Shown one piece after another: positions 7,725-14,728 of a stretch of 18,228 nt of DNA (position 1 is its first letter; the number at the start of each line of letters is the position of its first letter). The translations under genes were made by a program, and so were the position numbers. The notes under the pieces were generated by a model, which had not been told where the DNA came from, did no database searches, and was given only the letters and a program-made list of their open reading frames with translations. The DNA comes from Butyricicoccus_A sp963620595 (lineage in GTDB: Bacteria > Bacillota > Clostridia > Oscillospirales > Butyricicoccaceae), in NCBI GenBank assembly GCA_963620595.1, contig CAVFAY010000040.1, positions 1 to 18,228 on the forward strand, written 5' to 3'.

Positions 7725-7777
7725 CCGTACCACACCTTTCTGTCTATCATGTTTTTTTGTATGGAGGGATACCAATT

Positions 7778-8023
7778 ATGAAATCAACAGGAATTGTCCG
7801 CAAAGTCGATGAGCTTGGTCGTATTGTTCTTCCCATTGAGCTACGAAGAACATTAAATATTGAAGTCAGGGATTCTCTGGAAATTTATGTGGACGGCCCA
7901 CAAATCATTTTAAAGAAATATGAATCAGACTGCATTTTCTGTGGCAATACCCAAAACATTGTCCAGTTTAAGGGCAAGAATGTCTGCCGCAATTGTATGC
8001 ATGAACTGTTTGAACAAAACTGA
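7778..8023 (+). CDS. AbrB/SpoVT-family transition-state regulator with C-terminal zinc ribbon
   Basis: An 81-residue DNA-binding protein. Residues 1-47 are almost the AbrB swapped-hairpin domain (MKSTGIVRKVDELGR, then LPIELRRTL), which binds DNA as a dimer or tetramer. Unlike Bacillus AbrB, the C-terminus is a short zinc-ribbon-like module with two CxxC pairs (CIFC and CRNC, about residues 52-72), a form known among Clostridia. GGAGGGAT (7763-7770) lies 7 nt before the ATG at 7778; the longer frame from 7757 would swallow that site. It is divergent from spmA and convergent with spoIIID, so it may regulate entry into sporulation; direct targets cannot be read from the sequence. Confidence 0.92.
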   Translation: MKSTGIVRKVDELGRIVLPIELRRTLNIEVRDSLEIYVDGPQIILKKYESDCIFCGNTQNIVQFKGKNVCRNCMHELFEQN

Positions 8024-8049
8024 TTCATTTTTTCTTTATCTTCTCTTAG

Positions 8050-8087
8050 AAAATACGGGAACTGTTGCCAGTTCCCGTATTTTTTTA
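8050..8087. terminator. Bidirectional terminator between the AbrB-type gene and spoIIID
   Basis: A 14-bp perfect stem (8051-8064 with 8069-8082), TTGC loop and a T run on the + strand to 8087, with an A-rich left flank that serves the minus strand. The spoIIID stop codon lies within its right flank. Confidence 0.88.
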
Positions 8088-8345
8088 TTCTTCGCAGTCG
8101 CTGCCGCGATATTTTCTCCGCGTCGCCATGCCGCCGCGGATGTGACGCTCCTCTTTGTTTTTCATCAACACCTCATGTGCCTGTGTATATAACGGTAAGT
8201 TGAGGTGATATAATCTCTCTGTAATATCTTTGTGCACGGTAGACTTGCTCACGCCGAATCGCGCCGCAGTCTGTCGTACCGTCGCGCCTGTCTCTACCAT
8301 ATACTGTGCCAGCTGGATGGCTCGTTCTTCCGGCTGTCCTTTCAC
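8085..8345 (-). CDS. spoIIID: Sporulation transcription factor SpoIIID
   Basis: An 86-residue helix-turn-helix regulator of mother-cell gene expression during sporulation. The HTH is visible around residues 20-42 (ATVRQTAARFGVSKSTVHKD), followed by the basic tail RGGMATRRKYRG that helps bind DNA. The start is a GTG at 8345, backed by AGGAGGGGG (CCTCCT on the + strand at 8355-8360) 9 bases upstream. Length is slightly below Bacillus SpoIIID (93 aa), typical of clostridial members. It is transcribed alone and ends in the shared terminator with the AbrB-type gene. Confidence 0.94.
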   Translation of the reverse strand: MKGQPEERAIQLAQYMVETGATVRQTAARFGVSKSTVHKDITERLYHLNLPLYTQAHEVLMKNKEERHIRGGMATRRKYRGSDCEE

Positions 8346-8420
8346 AGATTTCCCCCTCCTGACATTGCTTTGTGCTTCATGTCTATGCGGCAGGCGGCGA
8401 AGAAAGACGTGATTTGCGAT

Positions 8421-8460
8421 AAAAAAACCTGCGCGCTGACGTTCTCAGCGCGCAGGTTTT
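8421..8460 (-). terminator. Terminator of the nudC-type gene
   Basis: A 16-bp stem (8424-8439 with 8445-8460), loop CGTTC, with seven T following on the minus strand (A run 8421-8427). It also has T residues on the + strand, so it may work both ways. Confidence 0.88.
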
Positions 8461-8476
8461 TCTCATATGCAACTGT

Positions 8477-9349
8477 TTATTTGATTTTTCCCTGTCTGAA
8501 TGCTTCAATCATGGTCATGGTCAAACTGGAGCAGTTTTCCTGTACCGGAATGTCCGCGCGATTGACCCAAGTTGCCTTTGCCAACTCCTCGTGATCCAGT
8601 ATAATATCCGGCTCACCGTCTAAATCGGCAAAGAAACCGGCGAGCAGATTGGAATCTACACCCCATGGCTGACTGCCAAAATAGGTAATATTTTTGCAAG
8701 ACAAGCCGACTTCTTCCTGAATTTCTCTGGCAACTGTTTCTTCCATGGTCTCTCCGACCTCGCAAAAACCTGCCAGCAGCGCAATGCCCTTGTATGCCCG
8801 TCCGGCATAGCGGGAAATCAGCAGATTATCGCCATGTTTCAGTCCGATAATGACCGCAGGCATCAGCTTTGGGAAGACCAAATTTCCGCATGACGGGCAG
8901 CGCACGGCGCGTTCCTTGTCCCAGCTCTTCATGCGTGCGCCACAGCGGCCGCAGCAGGTGTTATCTCGATACCAGAAAAACAGATGATAGGCTGTCTGCG
9001 CGGCAAAGGCAATCTCATCAACCAATTCCGGCGCACAATTCCAAAATTCTCGAATCGTGATAGTCTCATAACCCGACAGCTGAACATCCTCTGTGCCGCC
9101 GTTATTGAGCAAAAAATAGTTTTTGTCATCAATGGCAAACAAAAATTGCAGCTGTTCTCTGTCCTGTGCATAGCCTGCCGCCTGCAATTCGCGCAGCGTC
9201 GGAATGATTCGATGTCCATTCTCCTGCTTGACTAGGGCACGATCCTCTGGTTTGCTGCTGCCACGGAACACAAAAACCGTGTCATCCAGCTGAGGATGTA
9301 TGTTCTTATACTCGACATGAAATTTTTTTGGTGCAATATCCTGAATCAT
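8477..9349 (-). CDS. nudC: NADH pyrophosphatase NudC-type Nudix hydrolase
   Basis: A 290-residue protein with three parts: an N-terminal NudC-like domain (1-125), a four-cysteine zinc ribbon (C133 and C136 with C151 and C154) and a Nudix domain. The Nudix box is complete (GX5E at 194-200, REIQEEVG at 208-215). The NudC signature SQPW (226-229) follows, here continuing GVDSN rather than the more common PFPxS, and may shift substrate preference. The family cleaves NAD(H) to NMN(H) and AMP and can remove NAD caps from RNA. The start at 9349 has GAAAGGAAG upstream and a promoter about 40 nt away. It is a single-gene unit between two hairpin terminators. Confidence 0.92.
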   Translation of the reverse strand: MIQDIAPKKFHVEYKNIHPQLDDTVFVFRGSSKPEDRALVKQENGHRIIPTLRELQAAGYAQDREQLQFLFAIDDKNYFLLNNGGTEDVQLSGYETITIREFWNCAPELVDEIAFAAQTAYHLFFWYRDNTCCGRCGARMKSWDKERAVRCPSCGNLVFPKLMPAVIIGLKHGDNLLISRYAGRAYKGIALLAGFCEVGETMEETVAREIQEEVGLSCKNITYFGSQPWGVDSNLLAGFFADLDGEPDIILDHEELAKATWVNRADIPVQENCSSLTMTMIEAFRQGKIK

Positions 9350-9384
9350 ATATACTGCTTCCTTTCTGATTCACTTATGTTTTT

Positions 9385-9413
9385 ATTATATCACACTTTT
9401 CTGCACTTTTCCA
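9385..9413 (-). promoter_or_regulatory. Promoter of the nudC-type gene (extended -10)
   Basis: On the minus strand a perfect TATAAT (9390-9385) is preceded by TGA, giving an extended -10, with TGGAAA (9413-9408) at a 17-base spacing as a weak -35. The predicted start of transcription lies about 30 nt before the ATG. Confidence 0.65.
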
Positions 9414-9420
9414 TATACTC

Positions 9421-9470
9421 ACAAAAACGTGCAGCACATCATACTTTTGATGTGCTGCACGCTTTTGTGT
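9421..9470 (-). terminator. Long hairpin terminator, better on the minus strand
   Basis: A perfect 13-bp stem (9429-9441 with 9448-9460) extended by flanking A/T pairing. GTTTTTG follows on the minus strand and GCTTTTG on the + strand. There is no + strand gene before it, so it probably ends minus-strand transcripts coming from the UvrA-like operon about 470 nt away or from an RNA gene in between. Confidence 0.75.
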
Positions 9471-9495
9471 TGTGATATGTTTATCATTGAGAGGT

Positions 9496-9543
9496 GCGCA
9501 TGGTCTCTGCCATGACGGAAATCTGGCAGAGACCGTCTTGCGC
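9496..9543. repeat. Two-tier inverted repeat in the intergenic region
   Basis: An 11-bp perfect stem (9502-9512 with 9524-9534) with an 11-base loop, extended by an outer GCGCA (9496-9500) / TGCGC (9539-9543) pairing. No T run follows on either strand, so this is not a terminator. It could be an RNA structure or a protein-binding site. Confidence 0.7.
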
Positions 9544-9599
9544 CGATTGAATTGGAATAGAAGGATACATTCCCTGTGCCGACGAAAATACAACAAAAA

Positions 9600-9848
9600 T
9601 AAGGAGAAAAAGATGCATTTTCAAGAATTTATCCTTCTGAAAGGTGGGCCTTTTGATTTTTGCTTGTCCGGCTGAGCTGCATCAGCTCAGCCATGCGACA
9701 AACAAAACAGGATTTATAGTCGGATCGTCTGAAGAACGAAGCAAGGCAGTCTGCGTATGGGAAATGGGAAAGCCATACCGAAAGACGTATGTTCTTCAGA
9801 CACCGGAAACAGGTTATGTCTTATGGCGTATCTTTTTGTTTTTTTCTA
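9600..9848 (+). ncRNA. Candidate structured non-coding RNA (family not identified)
   Basis: About 230 nt can be folded as one closed unit. The ends pair: 9607-9614 (AAAAAGAT) with 9830-9837 (ATCTTTTT), continuing through GC and AAGA/TCTT pairings. Inside are a long hairpin with a perfect 10-bp top stem (9670-9679 with 9683-9692) and an outer TTGTC/GACAA stem, and a second arm of 11 bp (9727-9737 with 9791-9801) enclosing GTCT/AGAC and GTATGG/CCATAC (9755-9760 with 9773-9778). A T-rich run (9831-9845) follows the closing stem. I favour the + strand because its unpaired parts are rich in GAAA/GGAA; the minus strand is possible, as a TATAAT lies at 9861-9856 and a terminator at 9421-9470. The size and stand-alone setting resemble the raiA RNA of Clostridia, but I cannot confirm that from memory. 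Confidence 0.5.
9613..9675 (+). CDS. Possible 20-residue small ORF at the start of the RNA-like region
   Basis: ATG at 9613 has a perfect AAGGAG (9601-9606) six bases upstream and encodes 20 residues (starts MHFQEFILLK, ends CLSG) before a TGA that lies inside the 10-bp stem at 9670-9692. It could be a leader peptide. However, its start lies in the predicted closing stem of the RNA candidate, so either the RNA or the ORF, not both in the same transcript state, is likely to be the functional element. No family recognised. Confidence 0.25.
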   Translation: MHFQEFILLKGGPFDFCLSG

Positions 9849-9931
9849 TAATTCTATTATACGCGCAGGCAGAAAAATGTATGTGCTTTTTTTCTTTGTT
9901 TTTTTGCCGTTTCTCGCTTCACGCATCCTTT

Positions 9932-12211
9932 TTATATATTGGCTCGCAAATACTGTCCCGTCAGAGAATGCGGACACGCAAGCAGCTGCTCCGGCGTGCC
10001 GGTAAACAGGATTTCACCGCCTGCTCTGCCGCCTTCCGGCCCCAAATCAATCACCCAGTCTGCCTGCGCAATCAGCTCTTGTCTGTGCTCCACGACAATC
10101 ACAGTATTTCCCTGATCGACAATATGACGCAGCAGCGCCAGCAGTCGCTCGACATCTCGATTATGCAGTCCCGTCGTCGGTTCATCGAGAACATAGACAT
10201 TGCCCTGCTTGTGCAGTTCGCTTGCCAGCTTAAGGCGTTGAATTTCGCCGCCGGACAATGTGCTTGTCGGCTGTCCCAGTGTCATGTATCCCAGTCCGAC
10301 ATCCAGCATACACTGCAAACGCTCCTGAATTTTCGGCTGCGGGAAGAAATCCAATGCCTGATTGATGGTCAGTGCCATGACCTCCTCGATATTCTTGCCG
10401 TGATACGGATAGCTGAGCGCCGTCGGATTGTATCGCCGTCCCATGCATTCTTCGCACAGAATCGCAACCGGATCGGCAAAAGCAACATCCGGCGTAATTT
10501 CTCCTTTACCCTTACACACCGGACACGCGCCCTTGGAATTGAAGCTGAACCACTGTGCGCTGACACCATTTTCCTTGGCAAATAACTTGCGAATCTCATC
10601 CATGACGCCGGTATACGTCGCCGGTGTCGAACGCGCCGAAGTGCCAATCGGCTTCTGGTCAATGACAATACATGCTGGATACCGCTCGACAAATTCCTGT
10701 CGAATCAAGCTGCTCTTGCCGGAACCGGCGACACCGGTCACTGCAGTCAAAATGCCTTGGGGAATCTCGACAGATACATCCTTTAGGTTATTGCGCGATA
10801 CATGCTCCAGAGGAAAGCTCTGTGTCCACGGACGCGGATGGGTATTGATCGAAATCTTTTCGCGCAGGGACTGAGCCGTCAGCGTGTTCGTTTGCTTGAG
10901 CTGCTCAACCGTGCCATGAAATACCACTTCGCCACCCTTCGCGCCCGCTAGCGGACCCATCTCAACGACATGATCTGCCAGCTCAATCATCTGTCGGCTG
11001 TGTTCTACAACCAGTATCGTATTGTGATTGTCGCGCAGCGCAAGCAGCAGCTTGCCAATTTTCTGCGCATCTGCCGGATGCAGCCCCGCCGTCGGCTCAT
11101 CAAAAATATACGTGATGTTGCTCAGGCTGCTGCCCAAATGGCGTACCATCTTGAGACGCTGCGATTCGCCGCCCGACATCGTATCCGTGCGGCGTGACAG
11201 GCTCAGGTATCCTAATCCGACATCTACCATATGCCGCAGGCACACGAGAATCTGGTCGGCAATGGATTTGCCGAGCGGATGGTCAATGGCTTCCAGCACG
11301 GGAATCAAATCGCTGATCTGCATGTCATTATAGTCCCGAATGTTATGCCCATTGATCTTGGATGCCAATGCCTTGGGGTTAAGTCCGCTGCCACCGCACG
11401 CCGGACACGTGCCTTTTTTGATAAACTGCATGGCTTCCTCGCGCACGCTCTTGCGCAGCTTTGAAATATCTCGATTCAAATACAGCCGGTTAAATCGCGC
11501 GACAACGCCTTCATACGGCAGCTTGGAGACCTGTCCGGTATTGTTGCGGATGTAGTCCATCACGAGCGGTTCATCCGGTCCGATGCGAAACGCCTTCCAT
11601 TCCTCTTCGGTAAAATCCTTGAGCTTTTTGTCTGCGCTATACAGCGGATTAAATTTATAATAAAACTCCTGCCAGCTGCCGCCGGAAAATTGACTGAACC
11701 GAATCGCGCCTTCATTGATGGTTTTATCCATATCAAACAGCTTGCTCTCGTCCAGCGTCACTTTTTCGCCGAGACCGGTGCATTCCGGACACATGCCGTG
11801 CGGATGGTTAAACGAATACGCCATAGAGCCACCGGCACTCGGCTGACCCACACGAGAAAACAGCAGGCGAATGAGCGGCGCAACATCGACAGCGGTTCCC
11901 ACTGTCGAACGAATATTCGCACCAATGGCTTTCTGATCGACAACGATGGACGGCGTCAGATTATATATCGCATCTACTTTCGGTTTTTCATACCGCGGCA
12001 GTCGCTGCCGCAAAAACATGGGATACGATGCCTGCCACTGTCTGCTGCTCTCCGAAGCAATGGTTTCAAACGCCAGCGAACTCTTTCCGGAGCCGGAAAC
12101 ACCCGCCAAAATCACGAGTTTTTCCTTTGGAATCGTCACATTGATATGCTTCAAATTATTTTCGCAAGCGCCATAAATTTCGATGTCTTCTCGTTTTTCT
12201 ATTTCATTCAC
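9932..12211 (-). CDS. UvrA-like double ABC ATPase lacking the UvrB-binding insert
   Basis: A 759-residue member of the UvrA family. Two ABC modules are intact: Walker A GVSGSGKSS (about 36-44) and GVAGSGKSS, signatures MSGGESQRLK (about 345) and LSGGEIQRLK, Walker B IFDEPTAGLHP and VLDEPTTGLHN. Four-cysteine zinc finger of the second module is kept (CPVC and CEEC, about 560-590). True UvrA is about 940 aa, with its first signature near 487, so about 140 residues are missing from module I, where the UvrB-binding domain sits. It is thus unlikely to work in normal excision repair; such paralogues are linked to DNA-damage or drug tolerance. The start is GTG at 12211 with AGGAGG six bases before it, overlapping the upstream stop as GTGA. 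Confidence 0.9.
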   Translation of the reverse strand: MNEIEKREDIEIYGACENNLKHINVTIPKEKLVILAGVSGSGKSSLAFETIASESSRQWQASYPMFLRQRLPRYEKPKVDAIYNLTPSIVVDQKAIGANIRSTVGTAVDVAPLIRLLFSRVGQPSAGGSMAYSFNHPHGMCPECTGLGEKVTLDESKLFDMDKTINEGAIRFSQFSGGSWQEFYYKFNPLYSADKKLKDFTEEEWKAFRIGPDEPLVMDYIRNNTGQVSKLPYEGVVARFNRLYLNRDISKLRKSVREEAMQFIKKGTCPACGGSGLNPKALASKINGHNIRDYNDMQISDLIPVLEAIDHPLGKSIADQILVCLRHMVDVGLGYLSLSRRTDTMSGGESQRLKMVRHLGSSLSNITYIFDEPTAGLHPADAQKIGKLLLALRDNHNTILVVEHSRQMIELADHVVEMGPLAGAKGGEVVFHGTVEQLKQTNTLTAQSLREKISINTHPRPWTQSFPLEHVSRNNLKDVSVEIPQGILTAVTGVAGSGKSSLIRQEFVERYPACIVIDQKPIGTSARSTPATYTGVMDEIRKLFAKENGVSAQWFSFNSKGACPVCKGKGEITPDVAFADPVAILCEECMGRRYNPTALSYPYHGKNIEEVMALTINQALDFFPQPKIQERLQCMLDVGLGYMTLGQPTSTLSGGEIQRLKLASELHKQGNVYVLDEPTTGLHNRDVERLLALLRHIVDQGNTVIVVEHRQELIAQADWVIDLGPEGGRAGGEILFTGTPEQLLACPHSLTGQYLRANI

Positions 12212-12840
12212 GATGATCCTCCTGCCAGTTTCGCTTCCGCCTCTGTCAGCGATGCATAACCGAGCTGCTGCACAGTATTTTTCAAAATCATCTCGCACAG
12301 GCTCTTTCCCTGCGCTTTCAGCTGCTGGATATATGCATCATACAGCTTTACGGTGTCCAGCGAATATGTCGCCAACTCTCCCCACAGATACGTTTCAAAG
12401 GAAGTCTCATACAGACTATCTGTCTCTTTGCGAATGGCCCTGCCATGTCCGACAAGATGCGGATACTGCTGCGCGAGCTGTTCCTGCCATGCGACACTGA
12501 CCGCACAGATTGCACCAATGTACGTGTCCTTTTCCGGCAGACGCGCCGGAAGCTGGCTGCGAATGCGGGAAAATTCCGCCGGACTGGTGCGCGCCATCAT
12601 ATATGCGTATTTCTCCGTCAAGAGATTGCGCCCTTGCTGTGTCGCTGTGATGAGATCGTTCCAATAGCTCTCCTGTATGGCTTTGCCCCATGCCATCAGT
12701 TGGCTGCTGCGCATGATAAAAAAGGTATCGGGGCTGTCCTGACACGATGCACGGCCGCCGATATTGTGCACCTGGTCAAACAGCTTCCATTCCTCTTCTA
12801 CGATGCGTTTGACGCGCGGCGTTACGGTAAACAATGCCAT
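12208..12840 (-). CDS. DUF4125 family protein
   Basis: A 210-residue, apparently soluble and mostly helical protein. The segment HNIGGRASCQDSPDTFFIMR (25-44) followed by SSQLMAW is what I recognise as the DUF4125 signature. No catalytic motif is obvious; there are only two cysteines outside that region. The ATG at 12840 has AGGAG within the end of the DUF4037 gene, which stops 4 bases upstream. Its own stop overlaps the GTG of the UvrA-like gene. DUF4125 and DUF4037 genes are commonly adjacent in Firmicutes, so the two probably work together; the biochemical role is unknown. Confidence 0.85.
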   Translation of the reverse strand: MALFTVTPRVKRIVEEEWKLFDQVHNIGGRASCQDSPDTFFIMRSSQLMAWGKAIQESYWNDLITATQQGRNLLTEKYAYMMARTSPAEFSRIRSQLPARLPEKDTYIGAICAVSVAWQEQLAQQYPHLVGHGRAIRKETDSLYETSFETYLWGELATYSLDTVKLYDAYIQQLKAQGKSLCEMILKNTVQQLGYASLTEAEAKLAGGSS

Positions 12841-12844
12841 ACTA

Positions 12845-13762
12845 TCACTCCTGCATGATATGTGTATTTCTCAATTTTGGATCTTGAATGCGCTGCATCA
12901 TATCGGCACACAGATCAATCAAAAAGGTGTCTCCCCGTGTCGTGAGATGCTGGCGGCGCAGTTCAGCGGCAACATTCAGACAGATACCTTCGATGATATC
13001 CTGCGCCTCGCCTTCTCTGCGGCTGAGTTTCTCCAGCTGTACTGCTACACGCGGCAGCTTTTCCAGATTTTCCATGCCGCGATGGAGCCATTTATAGTAG
13101 GGCGCATAGCGTCGGTTGAGCAAGTATACCATGGACATCGCCGCGTTGGCAAATTCCGCCAGTGCCAGCTGTGCCGCTACGGTATCTCCGCGGCGCACAC
13201 AGCGCGGATAATTATACTGTCCCGCCTGCGCCATTGTTGCCGCACGCGCCACAATCTTCTTAATGCGAATATCCTCCGGATAATACGCAAGCAGCTTTTC
13301 TCGAATGCTTGTAAAGGTACCGAGCTGATCGGCAAAGATTTCTCCGTTTGTCGCCGTGGCCAAAAAGGACTCCGGTATCTGTCTCCACTGCGCCAATGTC
13401 TCCGGCCCGTGCGCATATCCGGTGTACCGGCGATACCAGTCTTCGATACACAGGCAGCCCACGCGTCCGCTGCTCATCACACCGCTCTTTCGCACGGAAA
13501 ATCCGGCAACGGCGTCTGGCAGGCCGCGATACACCGCCTGTACCTGCACACCATGTTTGACGAAATCTTCTTCTGTCATCCAAATGCAAAACGCCGGTCC
13601 CCAATCATGATCGCGGGACAGTTCATCATCAAATCCAAAGCATTCTGAGCCTTCTCCCGCCAGTCCGATTGCCAGTCGCGGCACCAAGTCAGGCACGTGC
13701 CGTTCCAACGCCTGTTTTCCCGCGGTTTCATAATAATACCGTGCGAGTTCCAGTCCTTTCAT
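12845..13762 (-). CDS. DUF4037 nucleotidyltransferase-like protein
   Basis: A 305-residue protein. Its N-terminal region has a nucleotidyltransferase-type signature: GLAGEGSECFGF (33-44) followed by SRDHDWGP (49-56), giving a GS pair and a DxD pair (Asp51, Asp53) that could bind metal and nucleotide. The remainder (about 130-305) is helical, matching the DUF4037 domain. Nucleotidyltransferase activity is an inference from these motifs; the substrate is unknown. The ATG overlaps the stop codon of the TPR gene as ATGA (13759-13762), and DUF4125 follows within 4 bases, so the genes are translationally linked. Confidence 0.85.
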   Translation of the reverse strand: MKGLELARYYYETAGKQALERHVPDLVPRLAIGLAGEGSECFGFDDELSRDHDWGPAFCIWMTEEDFVKHGVQVQAVYRGLPDAVAGFSVRKSGVMSSGRVGCLCIEDWYRRYTGYAHGPETLAQWRQIPESFLATATNGEIFADQLGTFTSIREKLLAYYPEDIRIKKIVARAATMAQAGQYNYPRCVRRGDTVAAQLALAEFANAAMSMVYLLNRRYAPYYKWLHRGMENLEKLPRVAVQLEKLSRREGEAQDIIEGICLNVAAELRRQHLTTRGDTFLIDLCADMMQRIQDPKLRNTHIMQE

Positions 13763-14697
13763 GTACCGCTTTCCTCTTTCAGGCGGCGCAGGTCATCGGC
13801 AATGGCGCAGGTGCGATCATCGGCTTCCCCGAGCACCCGAGCGAAAATTTCCCGCGCTTTTTCCAGTGCTTGTATCGCTTCTTGGCGTTTTCCCAGTCGT
13901 TCATATACCCAGTACATATTGCGGCAGGTAATTCCGTACTCGATATTCTCCCCAAAGAAGCGTTTGGTGTACTGTGCGGATTTTTGGTACAGTTCAAGTG
14001 CCCGTTCATCGTCATGCTCCGCATATAAAAATCCAGCCAAGCTGTTGAGACCGGCGGCATAATGCACATTTTCTTCCTCTCGGCACTTTTCAAAAAACTC
14101 GATAGCGAGATCCACACACTGTTTCGCTTTTTCCGTGTCATTCGCCAGACGATACATCGCCGCTAAATTATTATAGGTAATCGCAATCTCCTGTTCTGTA
14201 TTCGGCATTGTCCGAATAATGGTCAACGCTTTTTCCAAATAATCAATGGCTGGCTGCAAGTCTTCCAGTTCCCGATAAACCAGCGACATATTATTGAGCA
14301 CGCTCGCATAGGCGTAGCTCTGCTCCTCTCCGGCATGAGCATAGATCTCTTCTGCCATGTGAAACAGCTTGAGTGCATCATCAAAGTGTCCCATCAAACG
14401 ACAGGTTCCCGCCATATTGTTGAGCACCGTCGCATATTGTACACTGTCCGCACCAATCTCTTGCTCTACCAGCTCTCTTGCGTGCTGAAACGAGGAAATC
14501 GACGCATCATATCGGCTGATGCCGCGATACAGAGATCCCAGCTCATTATAAACAGCAATACCGATTTCCGCCGCTCCTGCGGTGTTTTCCCGATACTGCG
14601 CCTCCGCTTCCAGCAAAAATCGCTCGATCTGATCGGCATCTCCGTTTGTGTAGCATTGATCGAGATTTTGATAAAATGTCTGTAGTGTCTGCTGCAT
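13759..14697 (-). CDS. Tetratricopeptide repeat protein (kinesin-light-chain type)
   Basis: A 312-residue cytoplasmic protein made almost wholly of about six TPR units of roughly 42 residues. Recurring signals are YNELGSLYRGISRYDASISSF-like helices, LNNMAGTCRLMGHFDDALKLF, LNNMSLVYRELEDLQPAIDYL and YNNLAAMYRLANDTEKAKQC, the spacing seen in the TPR_10/12 type. TPR arrays bind protein partners, so it may be the scaffold for the DUF4037 and DUF4125 products. The start is the ATG at 14697, with GGGAGG (14710-14705) seven bases upstream; an earlier ATG at 14712 lies before that site. It is the first gene of the four-gene minus-strand operon. Confidence 0.88.
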   Translation of the reverse strand: MQQTLQTFYQNLDQCYTNGDADQIERFLLEAEAQYRENTAGAAEIGIAVYNELGSLYRGISRYDASISSFQHARELVEQEIGADSVQYATVLNNMAGTCRLMGHFDDALKLFHMAEEIYAHAGEEQSYAYASVLNNMSLVYRELEDLQPAIDYLEKALTIIRTMPNTEQEIAITYNNLAAMYRLANDTEKAKQCVDLAIEFFEKCREEENVHYAAGLNSLAGFLYAEHDDERALELYQKSAQYTKRFFGENIEYGITCRNMYWVYERLGKRQEAIQALEKAREIFARVLGEADDRTCAIADDLRRLKEESGT

Positions 14698-14728
14698 AGG
14701 TATTCCTCCCATCCGCTCATCCTATAAA

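Noticed and set aside
9470..9848. Known riboswitch (lysine, glycine, T-box) in the intergenic region
   Set aside because: AGAGGTGCGC at 9490 recalls the lysine riboswitch, but the rest of that consensus and a downstream + strand gene are absent; T-box and glycine core sequences are also missing.
9644..10585. 313-codon + strand frame running from the RNA-like region into the UvrA-like gene
   Set aside because: Overlaps the conserved C-terminal ABC module on the other strand, has no ribosome binding site at its start and no recognisable domain.
10623..11910. Several TGTCGAA sequences resembling Spo0A boxes
   Set aside because: All lie within the UvrA-like coding sequence; none is near a promoter.
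12764..13648. 294-codon + strand frame opposite DUF4037
   Set aside because: Shadow of the minus-strand gene, which has coupled start and stop codons and family motifs.
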